Positions 22,345 to 32,659 of a DNA stretch of 64,000 nucleotides are shown in pieces. The stretch is from Powellomyces hirtus (Eukaryota > Chytridiomycota > Chytridiomycetes > Spizellomycetales > Powellomycetaceae). The notes beneath the pieces were generated by a model that was given only the letters and a program-made list of their open reading frames with translations, was not told where the DNA came from and did no database searches. The number at the start of each line of letters is the position of its first letter. Position 1 is the stretch's first letter. A program made the translations under genes and the position numbers. Where the stretch lies: assembly GCA_025526995.1 (NCBI GenBank), contig JAHLKG010000006.1, positions 620,001-684,000 of the forward strand. The letters run 5' to 3'.

Positions 22345-23989
22345 GGTGGAAGGCTTCAAGCAATGCTGCAAACGTTGCTGCAGTTGCCTATGCTGTCTCC
22401 TTTGTCACAAACGAACCCACAAGCTACAAGGAGAGCCAGACCATGCCAGATGCTTCACAATGGCGTCAGGCTGCTCAGGAAGAGATGGATGCTCTTGCCA
22501 AGAATGGGACATGGCAACTTGTGGATCTGCCAACGGGCCGAAAAGCTATTGGATGCAAGTGGGTCTTCAAACAAAAGCTGAAGGACACAGGAGAGCTTGA
22601 CAGATACAAGGCAAGACTTGTTGCGAAGGGATTCTCTCAGAGAGAGGGATTGGACTATCAGGGGACGTTTGCTCCTGTTGCCAAGTTTGGTCCCATGAGA
22701 CTGCTGTTCTCCATCATTGCCACAGACGACTTGGAGTCACATCAGATGGACGTGAACACAGCATTTTGCAAGGGGATCTGGACTATGTGATCTACATGCA
22801 CCAACCGGAGAGCTTTGAGGATCCCAAGCATCCAGGACGGGTCTGCAAGCTTGGGAGACCCCTCTACGGCCTCAAGCAATCAGCAAGGCGCTTCAACCAC
22901 AAGATTGACCACAAACTGAAGTCTATGGGCTTTGTGCAGTCGACTGCAGAGCCTTGCATATACTACAGGAGCCAGAATGGGACAACAGAGTACATTCTGA
23001 TCTATGTGGACAACCTCATTGTGGCCTCATCAAGCAAGGAACAGCTGGGGGATGTCAAGAAGGAGCTGAGGCGAGCTTTTGAGATGACAGACCTTGGAGA
23101 GCTGAATTACTTCCTTGGGATTCACATCAGACGGAGCAGAAGCACCCGCACCATCTGGTTATCTCAGAAGAAGTATGTTGAAGAGGTTGTTTCGAAATTC
23201 AACATGGGCGATGCCAAGGTTCATGCCACGCCTATGGAACATGGCCTGCACCTCAGAAACAACATGGCACCTCAGAACGAGAAGGAGGAGCTGGAGATGA
23301 GCTCTGTGCCATACAGGAATGCAGTGGGCAGTTTGATCTATGCCATGCTAAGAACACGCCCTGACATTGCTGCTGCAGTTGGAATCATGTCCAAGTACCT
23401 TGCAAAGCCTGGAAAGGAGCATTGGAGTGCTGCCAAGCGGATCATCAGATACCTGAAGGGCACAAACGAACTTGGAATCCTTCTGGGAGGCAAAGAGAAT
23501 GCCTCTGAGCCTAGGAAGCTGGTTGGATCCTTGGATTCTGACTATGCTGGATGTTTGGACACAAGGAGATCAACCACTGGATTCATCTTCATGTTCAATG
23601 GGCCTAACACCTGGCAATCCAAGCGGCAGACCACTGTAGCTCTTTCAAGCACGGAAGCAGAGTACATGGCACTAGCCCAGTGCACCAAGGAAGCTGTTTG
23701 GCTTTGTCTGCTTGCAGGGGAGCTCAGATTCAAGCAAAATGGACCCACAATGCTCTTTGAGGACAACCAGGGTGCCATTGCTCTTGCTAAGAACCCAACA
23801 CTGCATGCCAGCACCAAACACATTGAAGTGAGGTACCACTTTATCAGAGAAGCACTAGGACGCTTGGAGATTGCATTAGAGTATCTCTCGACTCAGGACA
23901 TGGTTGCAGACATCTTGACAAAACCACTGGCTAGAGATCAGTTCTTGAAACTGAGGGACGCCTCTGGGATCACAAAACATGTTTCGTGA
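22345..23989 (+). pseudogene. Unit E: RT-RNaseH with one frameshift
   Basis: The RT N-terminus reads to about 22765, where a one-base deletion (ACAGCATTTTGC against ACAGCATTCTTGC elsewhere) shifts the frame; reading then continues to 23989. The box is YVDN as in A and B. RNaseH motifs are complete. Confidence 0.9.
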
Positions 23990-23996
23990 GTGGGGG

Positions 23997-24496
23997 TGTT
24001 GGAATCTAACTGTGGGCGCCTCTGGGAGGACTTAGAGCACACAGGACATGTGGGAGGACATCCACTTGTGTCTAGAATGGTCTGGAATGATCCAGAATGG
24101 TCTAGAACGATCCAGAATAGCTGGAGAGGGCCTGGGAAGGCCTAGAACACGTCTGGAGCGCTGATGTAAGCGCCAAGAAAAGGCCAAAAGACACCTTGTG
24201 ATTGGGAACAATACTAGGCCAGGCCAGGGCTGTCTTGGCCAAGCTAGGGCACAGTTAGATTGTCACTACATATGTACTATGATCCAAATTGTTATAAAAC
24301 GACGCCCTCTGGGCATCCCCAACCAATACAATAACAGTCCAACACACTCTACTTGTCTAGTACACTCTGCCAAACACTACAGGCGACCTTCCCTACCTTG
24401 GGAAGCACCTTCAGACCCTCTGCAAGTCTTGACAACAACCTAGCAACCTATCTGGTATGCTGAGTTCCTGTTTGTAGATGTCAAGACGTCTCAACA
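23997..24496 (+). repeat. Family 1 LTR (3' LTR of unit E, beta class)
   Basis: 500 bp from TGTTGGAATC to GTCTCAACA, preceded by the purine tract GTGAGTGGGGG. Confidence 0.92.
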
Positions 24497-25019
24497 GAAT
24501 ATTCCAAGGTTGTTGGCTCCCTCAAGTACCTGATGGTCTGCATGCGCCCTGACATTGCTATTGCCCTCAGCATTTTTTCTCATTTTGCAGGCAACCCTTC
24601 ACCTCAACATCTGCAAGCTGCAAAACATGTCCTTTACTAGTTACAGGGAACATCCGCATTCAGCCTCTGCATTGGCAGCAACAACAATACCCCTCACGGG
24701 TTTAGCAATGCTGTTTGGGGAAATAACATCATTGATTGATGGTCAACTACTGGCTATCTTTTCGACGTTGGAAATGCGGGCCCTGATACATGGGCTTTGA
24801 AATGCCAACCTACCGTTGCTCTTTTGTCAACAGAAGCTGGGTATACGGCCCATTCATTTGAGATTCAAAAACTATCTGACTTTGCTCTCTTTTGTGAGAA
24901 CTTCTAATCCTCAAATTTCTAACTGAAAATGCTCAACCTATGACAATCTGCAATACAACCAGCCACGCATTTTGCACACAGTGAACCCCGTACATCACAT
25001 GCATCACCATGTCATCTGA
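24497..25019 (+). pseudogene. Old Copia RT-RNaseH remnant (family 2-like)
   Basis: Plus-strand translation gives VVGSLKYLMVCMRPDIAIAL, NPSPQHLQAAKHVLY then a stop, GNNIID and a blurred NPVHHMHH block. These align with the RNaseH-proximal part of the family 2 element but with several stops and frame changes. It is the sequence into which the family 1 array lies inserted on this side. Confidence 0.75.
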
Positions 25020-25496
25020 GTTGCAAGTAGGTGCACTGGAGGGTGAATTGCTAGATGGTCAGATGTAAAGGAGTGAGTAGCAAAGAGCAAAAGGTAGTGT
25101 ATTGCCAATAGTATAACACGGTAAAGTCTCTCAACTCCCTCTCTGAACAGGGGCAAGAGTAAAGAGCCCCCAAGCTTAAGAGCAAAAAGGGAGAGGAGAG
25201 CAGCGGCTCTAGAACAAAGGAACATGAAAAGATGCGCAAATGAAAGGAACGCAAGGGGCCTAAGTTCACAAGGCCAGGAGAACAATGGGAACCAAGTGGG
25301 GTCCGTGCCATCAAAGATGCGTGGGGGCAGAAAACTAATCATGGAACTGTGTGCCACCTAAAATGCATAGGTGGCACAATTTGTAGGTAGCAGAGTTGAT
25401 GGAAATGGCCATGCGCCATCCAAAGATACCTGGATGGCACAGTATGATAGTGTCCAAAATAGAAGAATAGAAGCAGACTTCTGAGTGACCCGTTGG
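25020..25496 (-). repeat. Family 3 LTR, left part (interrupted)
   Basis: Matches 44094-44597 over most of its length (shared blocks GTTGCAAGT, GCAAAAGGTAGTGTATTGCC, GTGGCACA and GGATGGCACAGTA). The remaining end, AGCTTCTTGGTATCTCAACA, lies at 31262-31281 beyond the family 2 insertion. No internal region is attached, so it may be a solo LTR. Confidence 0.75.
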
Positions 25497-25865
25497 TATT
25501 GGAGATATCGGCACTTCCAGTACTTTATCGGAATTGCAGAGGATTGGCCGAATTTGATGTGGTCTCCAGTATACTTCGTAAAGGGGGTTTACAGAGCTCT
25601 TCTGTGATGCAGATGACGATGTAGCGTTGTCAAATGCACGGAGATGTAATGTATGTGAATGTATTTTTATGTCTTTTTTTGGTCTTATCGGTAATGTCTC
25701 GCTTCGAGCGTTCTAATCTACTTTTTCTCCAATCACGTGATCCCACGTGATCCAATTCAGCTCTTAGCGTTACCGGTATCGCGGTCACGCGTTCTAGCCG
25801 GAGATTCCAAATTAGGATCTAATGTAAGGACTAACGTTGAGTACGCAAGGCTCAACATTCCAATA
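25497..25865 (-). repeat. Family 2 LTR (3' LTR), TA...TA ends
   Basis: Ends are TATTGGA and TCCAATA (7-bp inverted repeat), so the element starts TA and ends TA rather than TG...CA. The target duplication and primer site both fix these ends. Two CACGTGATC copies lie near 25734-25752. Confidence 0.93.
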
Positions 25866-27575
25866 CACCCCCTGTCCGAGCAATCGATCCGCGATGATGG
25901 GATTTTACTCATTCGGGAGCTCCGTCATGGACGCTTTCGTCATTGGCGTGATGGTGTTGTCGTAGTGCTTGATGCACATGTTTTCGCGATGGTATTTGAA
26001 TGCCGGGGCCGGTAAAGGCTTCATAAGTGAGTCGGCTACCATTTCAGCGGTGGGTAAATACTCCAGGTGAATCTCCTTGTCGATGTGATCACGAATGAAG
26101 TGATGTCGAATGTCGATGTGCTTGGTACGGGCGTGATGCACGGGATTCATTGCCAACGAGATGCATGACTGATTGTCTTCGTAGATCGTTGTAGGTCGAG
26201 CATTTTCATCGAGATATTCGGGGATTTGGAGTTCTTGCAGAAGTGAGCAAAGCCAGATTGTCTCTTGAGTGGCGAAGGAAAGTGCCATGTATTCAGCTTC
26301 GGTAGATGAGAGAGCAACGGTGGGTTGGCTCTTCGAAGCCCAAGTAACGGGGCCCGCATTTCCAATGTAGAAAAGGTAGCCAGTGATTGACCGTCGATCA
26401 ATGATGTTGTTTCCCCAGTCGGCATCGCTGTAGCCGTGAAGGGTGACGTTATTTCCGCCGATGCAGAGGCTGTAATCTGATGTTCCCTGTAGGTAGCGAA
26501 GAACGCGCTTTGCAGCTTGCAGATGTTGAGGCGAAGGATTGCTTGCGAAGCGAGAAAGCATACTGACTGCAACAGCGATGTCAGGATGCGTGCATATCAT
26601 CAGGTACATGAGTGAACCAACGATTTCGCGATATTCTCCTTCTTGCGGGTTAGGTGAAGTCTTTGTATTTTCGACTTCGTAGGGTTCGAGCTTGGTCTGG
26701 TCCATCGGAGTGTTGACGGGCTTGCAATCTTGCATACCAAAGCGCTCGAGGATGTCATTTACATATGACTCTTGATCGAGATAGATGACGTGCCTTGAGA
26801 AGTCGCGTCGAACTCTCATTCCTAGGTAGTGGTTGACTTCGCCTAGGTCTGTCATGTTGAACTCGTTGTGCAGGGATGTCTTGATTGACGAGATTTCCGA
26901 TTCGGTCTTTGCGAAAATGAGGAGATCGTCGACGTAGACCGAGATGTACTGCGATGAGTCATTTTCAGGTAGAGTTCTGATGTAGACGGCATTGTCATTT
27001 GCCAGGCGTTTGAATCCCAAAGAAGTCAGTTCTTTGTGAAGTAGGGAGTACCATTCGCGCGGGGCTTGTTTCAGACCGTAAAGGGCCTTTCGGAGTCGAA
27101 GGATGGTCCCGGGCGGAAAGCCAGAGCCTTCAGGGGCATAGATTAGGATGGTCTCGGTAACAATCCCATTCAGGAATGCGGTTACTACATCCATTTGATG
27201 GCATTTCAAGCCTAGACTGGCGGCGAGAGCGAGAAGGACGCGTTGGGTAGCAATCTTGGCAACCGGAGCGTAGGTTTTGTTGTAGTCGATGCCGTAGCGT
27301 TGTTCGAAGCCTTTCACTACAAGCCGGGCCTTGTATCGTTGGGGTTGACCATTCAGGTCTCGCTTAATCTTGAATACCCATTTAGTGCGGATGGGCCGTT
27401 GATTGTGCGGTAAGGATTTGGGGTTAATGACTTCCCATGTTTCATTGGTATGAAGGGACTTCAATTCGGCATTTATGGCCTCGGTCCACTTCGGCGCGTC
27501 GTCTGATGAGAGCGCTTGTTTGTAAGTTTGGGGTTCTTCGGTACTTGCAGCCGAAAGAGCGCTCGCTGTCTTCTC

Positions 27576-27722
27576 GTTGATGTAGTCAGCGAAGACTGTC
27601 AAATGATTGACATTTTCGAGCGGTTCCCATGTATTATCTTCGTCTTCGAATCCTAGCCATTTGCAGAGGAATTCGGGGCCTTCCGGGCCATCACGTGAGT
27701 CGAGAATCTCTTCGACTTCGTA
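27576..27722 (-). other. Chromodomain-like module in family 2 pol
   Basis: Reads YEVEEILDSR at the start, then FLCKWLGFEDEDNTWEPLEN. This matches the chromodomain pattern of an initial aromatic with VEEIL, then KW.G(Y/F)....TWEP.EN. Aromatic-cage positions are Y, W and F. It sits after the integrase core and before RT. Confidence 0.85.
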
Positions 27723-28599
27723 GAGTTCTTCGGGCGGAATGTAGTCTTTCGCGAGTTCGAGTGCTGAGTTTTCGTCGAACGTTACATCGCGAGAAATGAC
27801 TATTTCTTGACGGTTGTCATCCCAACAGCGGTAAGCGCCGTCAAATTCGTAACCGATGAGTTTGAGACGTGTGGCGCGCGGTGCCAACTTTGAGACTTGT
27901 TTTCTCTTGACGAGATGCACGAAGGCATCGGCCCAGATCACACAAAGGTGAGAAAGTGAGGGCTCTTCGCCGTTGAGCCGTTCGTACGGCGAAATGTTGT
28001 TGTTGGACTTGTGGGGTAGGCGATTCCGTAAGTAGACTGATGTAGCCGCTAACTCGGTCCAGAGTTGTTTCGGGATGCCGTATGAGTGTTCCAATGAACG
28101 AATGGTGTCGAACAGGGTGAGGTTGAACCTTTCAGCTACACTGTTAGACTGTGGGGAATCTGCAGCGGTGAGTTTGTGCAGAATGCCCTTTTTCGAAGTG
28201 AATTCTTTCAGATCGTGATTGACAAACTCCCCCCCTCAATCGGAATGAAGTCGTCTGACCCTTTCGTTGGTCTGTTTTTCGATGAAATTGATGAATTCAA
28301 TCAATTTTGCAGTAGATTCGCTCTTTGTCTTCAAGAAGAAGATCCATGTGAAGCGTGAATAGTCATCAATCACAACGAGGGCATATTTCTCATCGCCAAC
28401 CGCGGGTATGTGCGGACCATTTAGGTCAAAATGTAGGCAATCGAGTGGCGTCTTGGACCGTGTCATCGTACCGTTGAATGGTGAGCGCTTGTGCTTACCA
28501 AACTCGCAACCTTTGCAGACTTCGTTGGTCATTGGGAGCTTGAGTTGCTTCATGATGTGAGTGCCAGGATGGCCCAAACGGTGATGCCAGAGGGTTCCT

Positions 28600-28880
28600 T
28601 CGTTGACAGGAGAAAAGGGACCAGAACAAGCCCCAGAAGAAGCCGCCAAAGCAGCGGCGGCGGCGGCATCGGCGGATGGTGCCCCCGAGGGGGCACCATC
28701 CTCGGCATCATCCGATGCCTTTGGGGCGGCCGGCCCCCCACCACAGCACCCACAACTGTCACTCTCCAGTGGGGGGCTGGCCAGCTTCAAATTGGGGCGG
28801 CCAGCCCCCTCACTGGAGAGTATGGGGCCGGCTGGCCCCCCATTCGGGGCAGCCGGCCCCTCCGACGTGGCTTGGAGCGG
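28600..28880 (-). repeat. In-frame GC-rich low-complexity insert in family 2 pol
   Basis: Contains several variants of a block like GGGGCGGCCGGCCCCCC in both orientations, encoding Ala/Pro/Gly/Ser-rich residues between protease and GAG_preINT. It is much richer in G+C than the flanks and preserves the frame. Confidence 0.7.
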
Positions 28881-28947
28881 GGTAGAACGCGTGACCGCCA
28901 TACCGGTAGCGTCTGTCAACAGGTTGAGTGCTTGAATCGATGTATCG

Positions 28948-29038
28948 GACGCGTGTGTCGGTACATTGGACGCGTTTGTCCATTTTGTCAATTCGGTAGA
29001 TGTATTTTTCGACGCGTGTGTCGGTACATTGGACGCGT
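28948..29038 (-). repeat. 28-bp direct repeat in family 2 pol
   Basis: Copies at 28948-28975 and 29011-29038, 63 bp apart, with GACGCGTGTGTCGG at the core. They encode the repeated NVPTHAS residues. Confidence 0.8.
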
Positions 29039-30876
29039 GTGTCCTTGAGCAAGTTTGAGTAACGAAAGCCATCGGAGTTGGCGAGATGTGATACATTCCT
29101 CGAACGAGAGGTATGGTGATGTCGTTCGTAGTGCCATTGCAGTCTTGAATGATGGCGCTCTCATCTTCAAAGGTGACTCTCTTTCCATCTTTGGTGAGTG
29201 CGGAGACCGAGATGAGAGTCTTGGCGAGCTTCGGAACGTAGAGAACATCTGTGAGGGGTACATCTCCATCTGGAAGCTTCAAGATAGCGTTCCCTTTCGC
29301 TTCGGCATCGAGAAAGGCGTTGTTTCCAAATCTGACGCGCGTTGAGTGCTCTTCGTAGGATTCGAGAATGGAAATGTCATTCGTCATGTGCTGTGAGCAG
29401 CCCGAATCCAGGTATGCCAATGTAGTGGCGTTATGTGCTTCTGCAATGTTGGCATTAGCAACGGGTTTTAAGGCTTCGACTGCCTTGGCTTTGAGGGGAC
29501 AATGGAATGGGGTATGTTCCTTCGAATTGCATAACCAACAGGGGAAGTTCTGTCTCTTCTTCGAGTCTGTGGTCTTCTTCGCGTCGGTCTTCTTGTGACT
29601 TGAGCCGTCTTTCTTTGAAGGTTGGGCTTCGAGCGCGATGTTTTCGCTCTTCTTGGCAAAACGGTTGTTTTGGTTACTCTTGTTACTACCGTTATCCAGA
29701 CGCTTGGCAGCTGCCATGAGGCCATGGAGATCCTTGAAACTTTGAGGTCTGACGAGCTCTGCATGATGTTCATTCATTCCGCGAAGATAGAACCACTTGT
29801 AGATTTTGAACGGCACCTTCAAGGGGATTTGACTTGTGATCTTTGTGAATGAGATATTGTACTGCGAGATGGAATGACTTCCTTGTCGGAGTCTTTCAAG
29901 TTGAGTGAGCAAAGTTTCTTCGTGATCGCTTGGTTGGTAACGCGAGAGGAAAGGAGGCTTGAAGGATTCCCAATCCGTGACGGGCTCCACCATCCCTTGT
30001 TCGGCATCTTTCTGGTGATTACGATACCATTGTTTTGCTTCGCCAGAGAGCTTCGTGAAGATGAATGAGAGTTGTTCTTCTTCAGATACCGGTTTTAGGC
30101 GAAAGACTAGAGTAAGCTGATCAATGAAATCGGCGAGTTTTGAGAGATTTCCCGTCCCGTCGAATGTAGATACTGCATCGATCGCAGATTTGAAGTATGC
30201 AAATGATGTACGTTGTGCGTCTCGATCATCGCTCTTTCTGCTGCTCGTAGTTGTTGTGCTCTCCGTTGGGGAAGACGGACGAAAGTGAGGGGCAACTGGG
30301 GCTTCAACTTCGCCGTGAGTAATGTGTTGATGTAGAAAAGGGTACTCAAGGCCCGCTTTTGGGCTTCTCATCGGTGAAACGGCCGTAGAATGACCACCGA
30401 TATGAGGCTTTTCGTACTTCTCGGGTTGTTGATGGGAAGTTGATGTAGCGAGAGGGTTTGAACTAGTCAATAAAGTCCTCTCCAACCTGTCCATCCGATG
30501 GTCGAGCTTTTCGTCGATTTCCATCTTGAACCTCTGCAGAATTTGCATGACAATGTCAGTCGGTACTTCGGACGGTACTATCGCCGAGTCTGCATGAATT
30601 TCTCCATGATTCATCTCATCCACATCGGCATCTGCGTTGTGGGAATCATGGTAGATTGAGGCATCGATATTAACGTCTTCTTCAGCGTCAGGACCCCGTT
30701 GGGCTTCTCGTGTGGCTTGACGGGCTTGTTGGCGGGTCTGCACTCCTTGAATGGGAGATCTTGCAGTAGGCATCTTGACGGTGTGCTCGGTACTTTCTTG
30801 GCACTTGAATTTGACGGAAGACTTGTAGTTTGCAGGTTTTACGAAGGGAGAATGATTCGAATTCGACCGGTCTCAG

Positions 30877-30887
30877 GGCTCATAACC
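30877..30887 (-). promoter_or_regulatory. Family 2 primer-binding site (initiator tRNA-Met anticodon arm)
   Basis: GGCTCATAACC on plus, directly adjoining the LTR end CCAATA (minus reading). Complementary to the anticodon arm of initiator tRNA-Met. Confidence 0.85.
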
Positions 30888-31256
30888 TATTGGAGATATC
30901 GGCACTTCCAGTACTTTATCGGAATTGCAGAGGATTGGCCGAATTCGATGTGGTCTCCAGTATACTTCGTAAAGGGGGTTTACAGAGCTCTTCTGTGATG
31001 CAGATGACGATGTAGCGTTGTCAAATGCACGGAGATGTAATGTATGTGAATGTATTTTTATGTCTTTTTTTGGTCTTATCGGTAATGTCTCGCTTCGAGC
31101 GTTCTAATCTACTTTTTCTCCAATCACGTGATCCCACGTGATCCAATTCAGCTCTTAGCGTTACCGGTATCGCGGTCACGCGTTCTAGCCGGAGATTCCA
31201 AATTAGGATCTAATGTAAGGACTAACGTTGAGTACGCAAGGCTCAACATTCCAATA
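30888..31256 (-). repeat. Family 2 LTR (5' LTR), TA...TA ends
   Basis: 369 bp, same as 25497-25865 apart from C for T in GAATTCGATG. Confidence 0.93.
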
Positions 31257-31281
31257 GTTGGAGCTTCTTGGTATCTCAACA
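31257..31281 (-). repeat. Family 3 LTR, right end
   Basis: GTTGG is the duplicated target of family 2. Bases 31262-31281 complete the family 3 LTR begun at 25020 (compare AGCTCCTTGGTATCCCCACA at 44578-44597). Confidence 0.7.
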
Positions 31282-31772
31282 TGGCCCCTCCAAGGAGCAA
31301 AGGTAGGGAAAAGGTAGTTGGAACTCCCGAAGTTCAAAATAAAAGTGGTTGCCAGGATGGTTGAGATTTAGTGCACTAGGCTGATGCAGGGACCCAAGGG
31401 TTGAGGTTGTTGGTTTACCTCTTGCTAGCTGGAATTGTGGGGCCCAATGAATCCAGTGGATTCTGAAGGTATCAGGGATGTCAGGGACTTATCCTTTAAT
31501 TCCACGTCCTGTTGCCAGCAAAACCATGATCCAGTTCTGGGTAGGTGGGGTACCAGGGCTAGTGGGGGATGCAGTTGAAATTGCACCCGGATCAAGAGCT
31601 TGTAACAGGAGGAGACCACTTCACTAAGTCTTTGCTGAAATAATAATGGAACTGTGTGACGGGAGCCAATAGAAGGTGATGGAAGACTGATCACTAGATA
31701 TAAAAGAAGGAAGGAACACTGATGCCCCCTCAATAAAGGTCCAGAAAGAATCGGAAAATTGGCCAAGTCAAG
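31282..31772. other. Unassigned stretch with a TATA-like box
   Basis: No recognised coding sequence. A plus-strand GATATAAAAG lies near 31696-31705 and AATAAAGG near 31732, just before the 147-codon frame. I see no match to the other repeats in the window. Confidence 0.4.
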
Positions 31773-32216
31773 ATGTCCAAATCCAACAGTTGCAAAAAAC
31801 AAGGCAGGGTCACTAAGAAGATGGAGACTTTTGAACATGAAAAAACAAAGCAGATCGAAAGGGGACGCACAAGTCAAGTTCTGATTAGAAAGAAGAATGC
31901 TGAATCGGAAACTCTGATCCTGGTGCTGGCTGATAATGACATGGTGAGTGTCAAGGATGATGAGACAGGAGAAACTGTTCTGGTAGTCAGTCTTGATGTC
32001 AGTTTGATGGAAGTTGCTGCAGCACCGCTGGCAGACGCAGAAGCAGCAGCTGAAAGCTACAGACTGATGCCCAGAGGAAAGAGCAAAACCATGCAAAGCC
32101 TCATGGTTGGGATTGGAGCTAGAAATGGAGACGCACTCAATTTTGCGGCCAAGGCCACATTGGAGTATAGTCTCAATATCCAATACTGTACTCCCAATAA
32201 TGAAGCAGAGATCTGA
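31773..32216 (+). CDS. Hypothetical protein (147 aa), possible relic
   Basis: I do not recognise this protein. It is Lys/Glu-rich at the N-terminus, with an Ala/Glu patch near its middle. It follows a TATA-like box by about 70 bp and is followed by a second unknown frame at 32292. It lies between pieces of two Copia elements, so it could be a degraded host gene or an accessory frame of an unidentified element. No catalytic motif is visible. Confidence 0.35.
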   Translation: MSKSNSCKKQGRVTKKMETFEHEKTKQIERGRTSQVLIRKKNAESETLILVLADNDMVSVKDDETGETVLVVSLDVSLMEVAAAPLADAEAAAESYRLMPRGKSKTMQSLMVGIGARNGDALNFAAKATLEYSLNIQYCTPNNEAEI

Positions 32217-32291
32217 AAGAAAGAAGGAAAGAGGGCTGCCCAGAGAGTGGTGACACTATGAAGAGTTCATCATCTAGAGCAGTGAAAGGGA

Positions 32292-32609
32292 TTGACACAG
32301 ACGTTGAATGTCTACATGCCAACTTTCCCTTTGTTCCTGGCCAAGAATTTTGAAATTGGCAAGCATGTCAATAAGGATATGCAACCCTGGATGATAGGAT
32401 ACTGTGTCAAAGAGGAAGGAACGGTTGGGGATTGGATATTCCAATACTCAGAGTATGCACTGAAAGTGCAACTTAGGCATAGGGTTCTCTGGTCTTTTTT
32501 GTCTAAGGACTTGCATGGAACAGGACCGGTGAACATTGAAGGTGGTGATAGATTCATGGGGGTCATAGGGATGCTTGGGAGGACTGGCAGGGCGATTGAC
32601 CATTATTGA
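32292..32609 (+). CDS. Hypothetical protein (105 aa), possible relic
   Basis: Unrecognised. Its composition (aromatics, PLFLAKNFEIGKHV, GDWIFQY) looks like a fragment of a folded protein rather than random translation. It may be a second exon or a frameshifted continuation of 31773-32216. No start context or partner supports it beyond position. Confidence 0.3.
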   Translation: MTQTLNVYMPTFPLFLAKNFEIGKHVNKDMQPWMIGYCVKEEGTVGDWIFQYSEYALKVQLRHRVLWSFLSKDLHGTGPVNIEGGDRFMGVIGMLGRTGRAIDHY

Positions 32610-32659
32610 AGGCCCAGATAGATAGAGACTGCCCTGTAGTCATGCGATAGACAATAAAG

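Larger units (their letters stand above)
22345..24496 (+). mobile_element. Family 1 Copia, unit E: inverted, 5'-truncated copy
   Basis: Plus-strand RT-RNaseH and 3' LTR only. It is an inverted counterpart of 17071-19197 of unit D. It starts at the tryptophan codon of the WWKASS linker, directly after the terminal CA of D's LTR, as expected if D's ancestor integrated into this copy head to head. The 3' LTR is followed by an unrelated older Copia remnant. Confidence 0.92.
25905..30773 (-). pseudogene. Family 2 gag-pol polyprotein, one in-frame TGA
   Basis: 1,622 codons in one frame from ATG at 30773, with a lone TGA at 28236-28238. Order: gag (to about 29600), CCHC knuckle CWLCNSKEHTPFHC, protease AYLDSGCSQHMT, a GC-rich low-complexity stretch (about 28600-28880), GAG_preINT HHRLGHPG...CKGC, integrase with HFDLNGPH, chromodomain-like module (27576-27722), RT with YVDDLLIF, RNaseH with STEAEYMALSF and EDNQSCISLAMN. 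The TGA falls immediately after the second catalytic aspartate of integrase (LHSD-stop-GGEF) and is most simply a CGA-to-TGA change. All other catalytic motifs are intact, so this is one base from a complete frame. Confidence 0.94.
25497..31256 (-). mobile_element. Family 2 Copia with internal chromodomain, young and nearly complete
   Basis: 5,760 bp with 369-bp LTRs at 25497-25865 and 30888-31256 that I can tell apart at one base only. It is flanked by the 5-bp target duplication GTTGG (25492-25496 and 31257-31261). The primer-binding site lies at 30877-30887 and the purine tract at about 25866-25877. One long gag-pol frame fills the interior, broken by a single TGA. It was inserted into a family 3 LTR. 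Confidence 0.96.

Noticed and set aside
1..24496. Four tandem units considered as active independent insertions
   Set aside because: Shared flanking spacer, shared lesions and class-specific LTRs show duplication rather than transposition.
25004..25357. 117-codon minus-strand frame, partly repeated near 44.3 kb
   Set aside because: Similarity is explained by the shared family 3 LTR; no protein family is recognisable.
28491..29048. Plus-strand Arg-rich frame of 185 codons
   Set aside because: Antisense of the family 2 polyprotein across its GC-rich repeat; composition follows the repeat.
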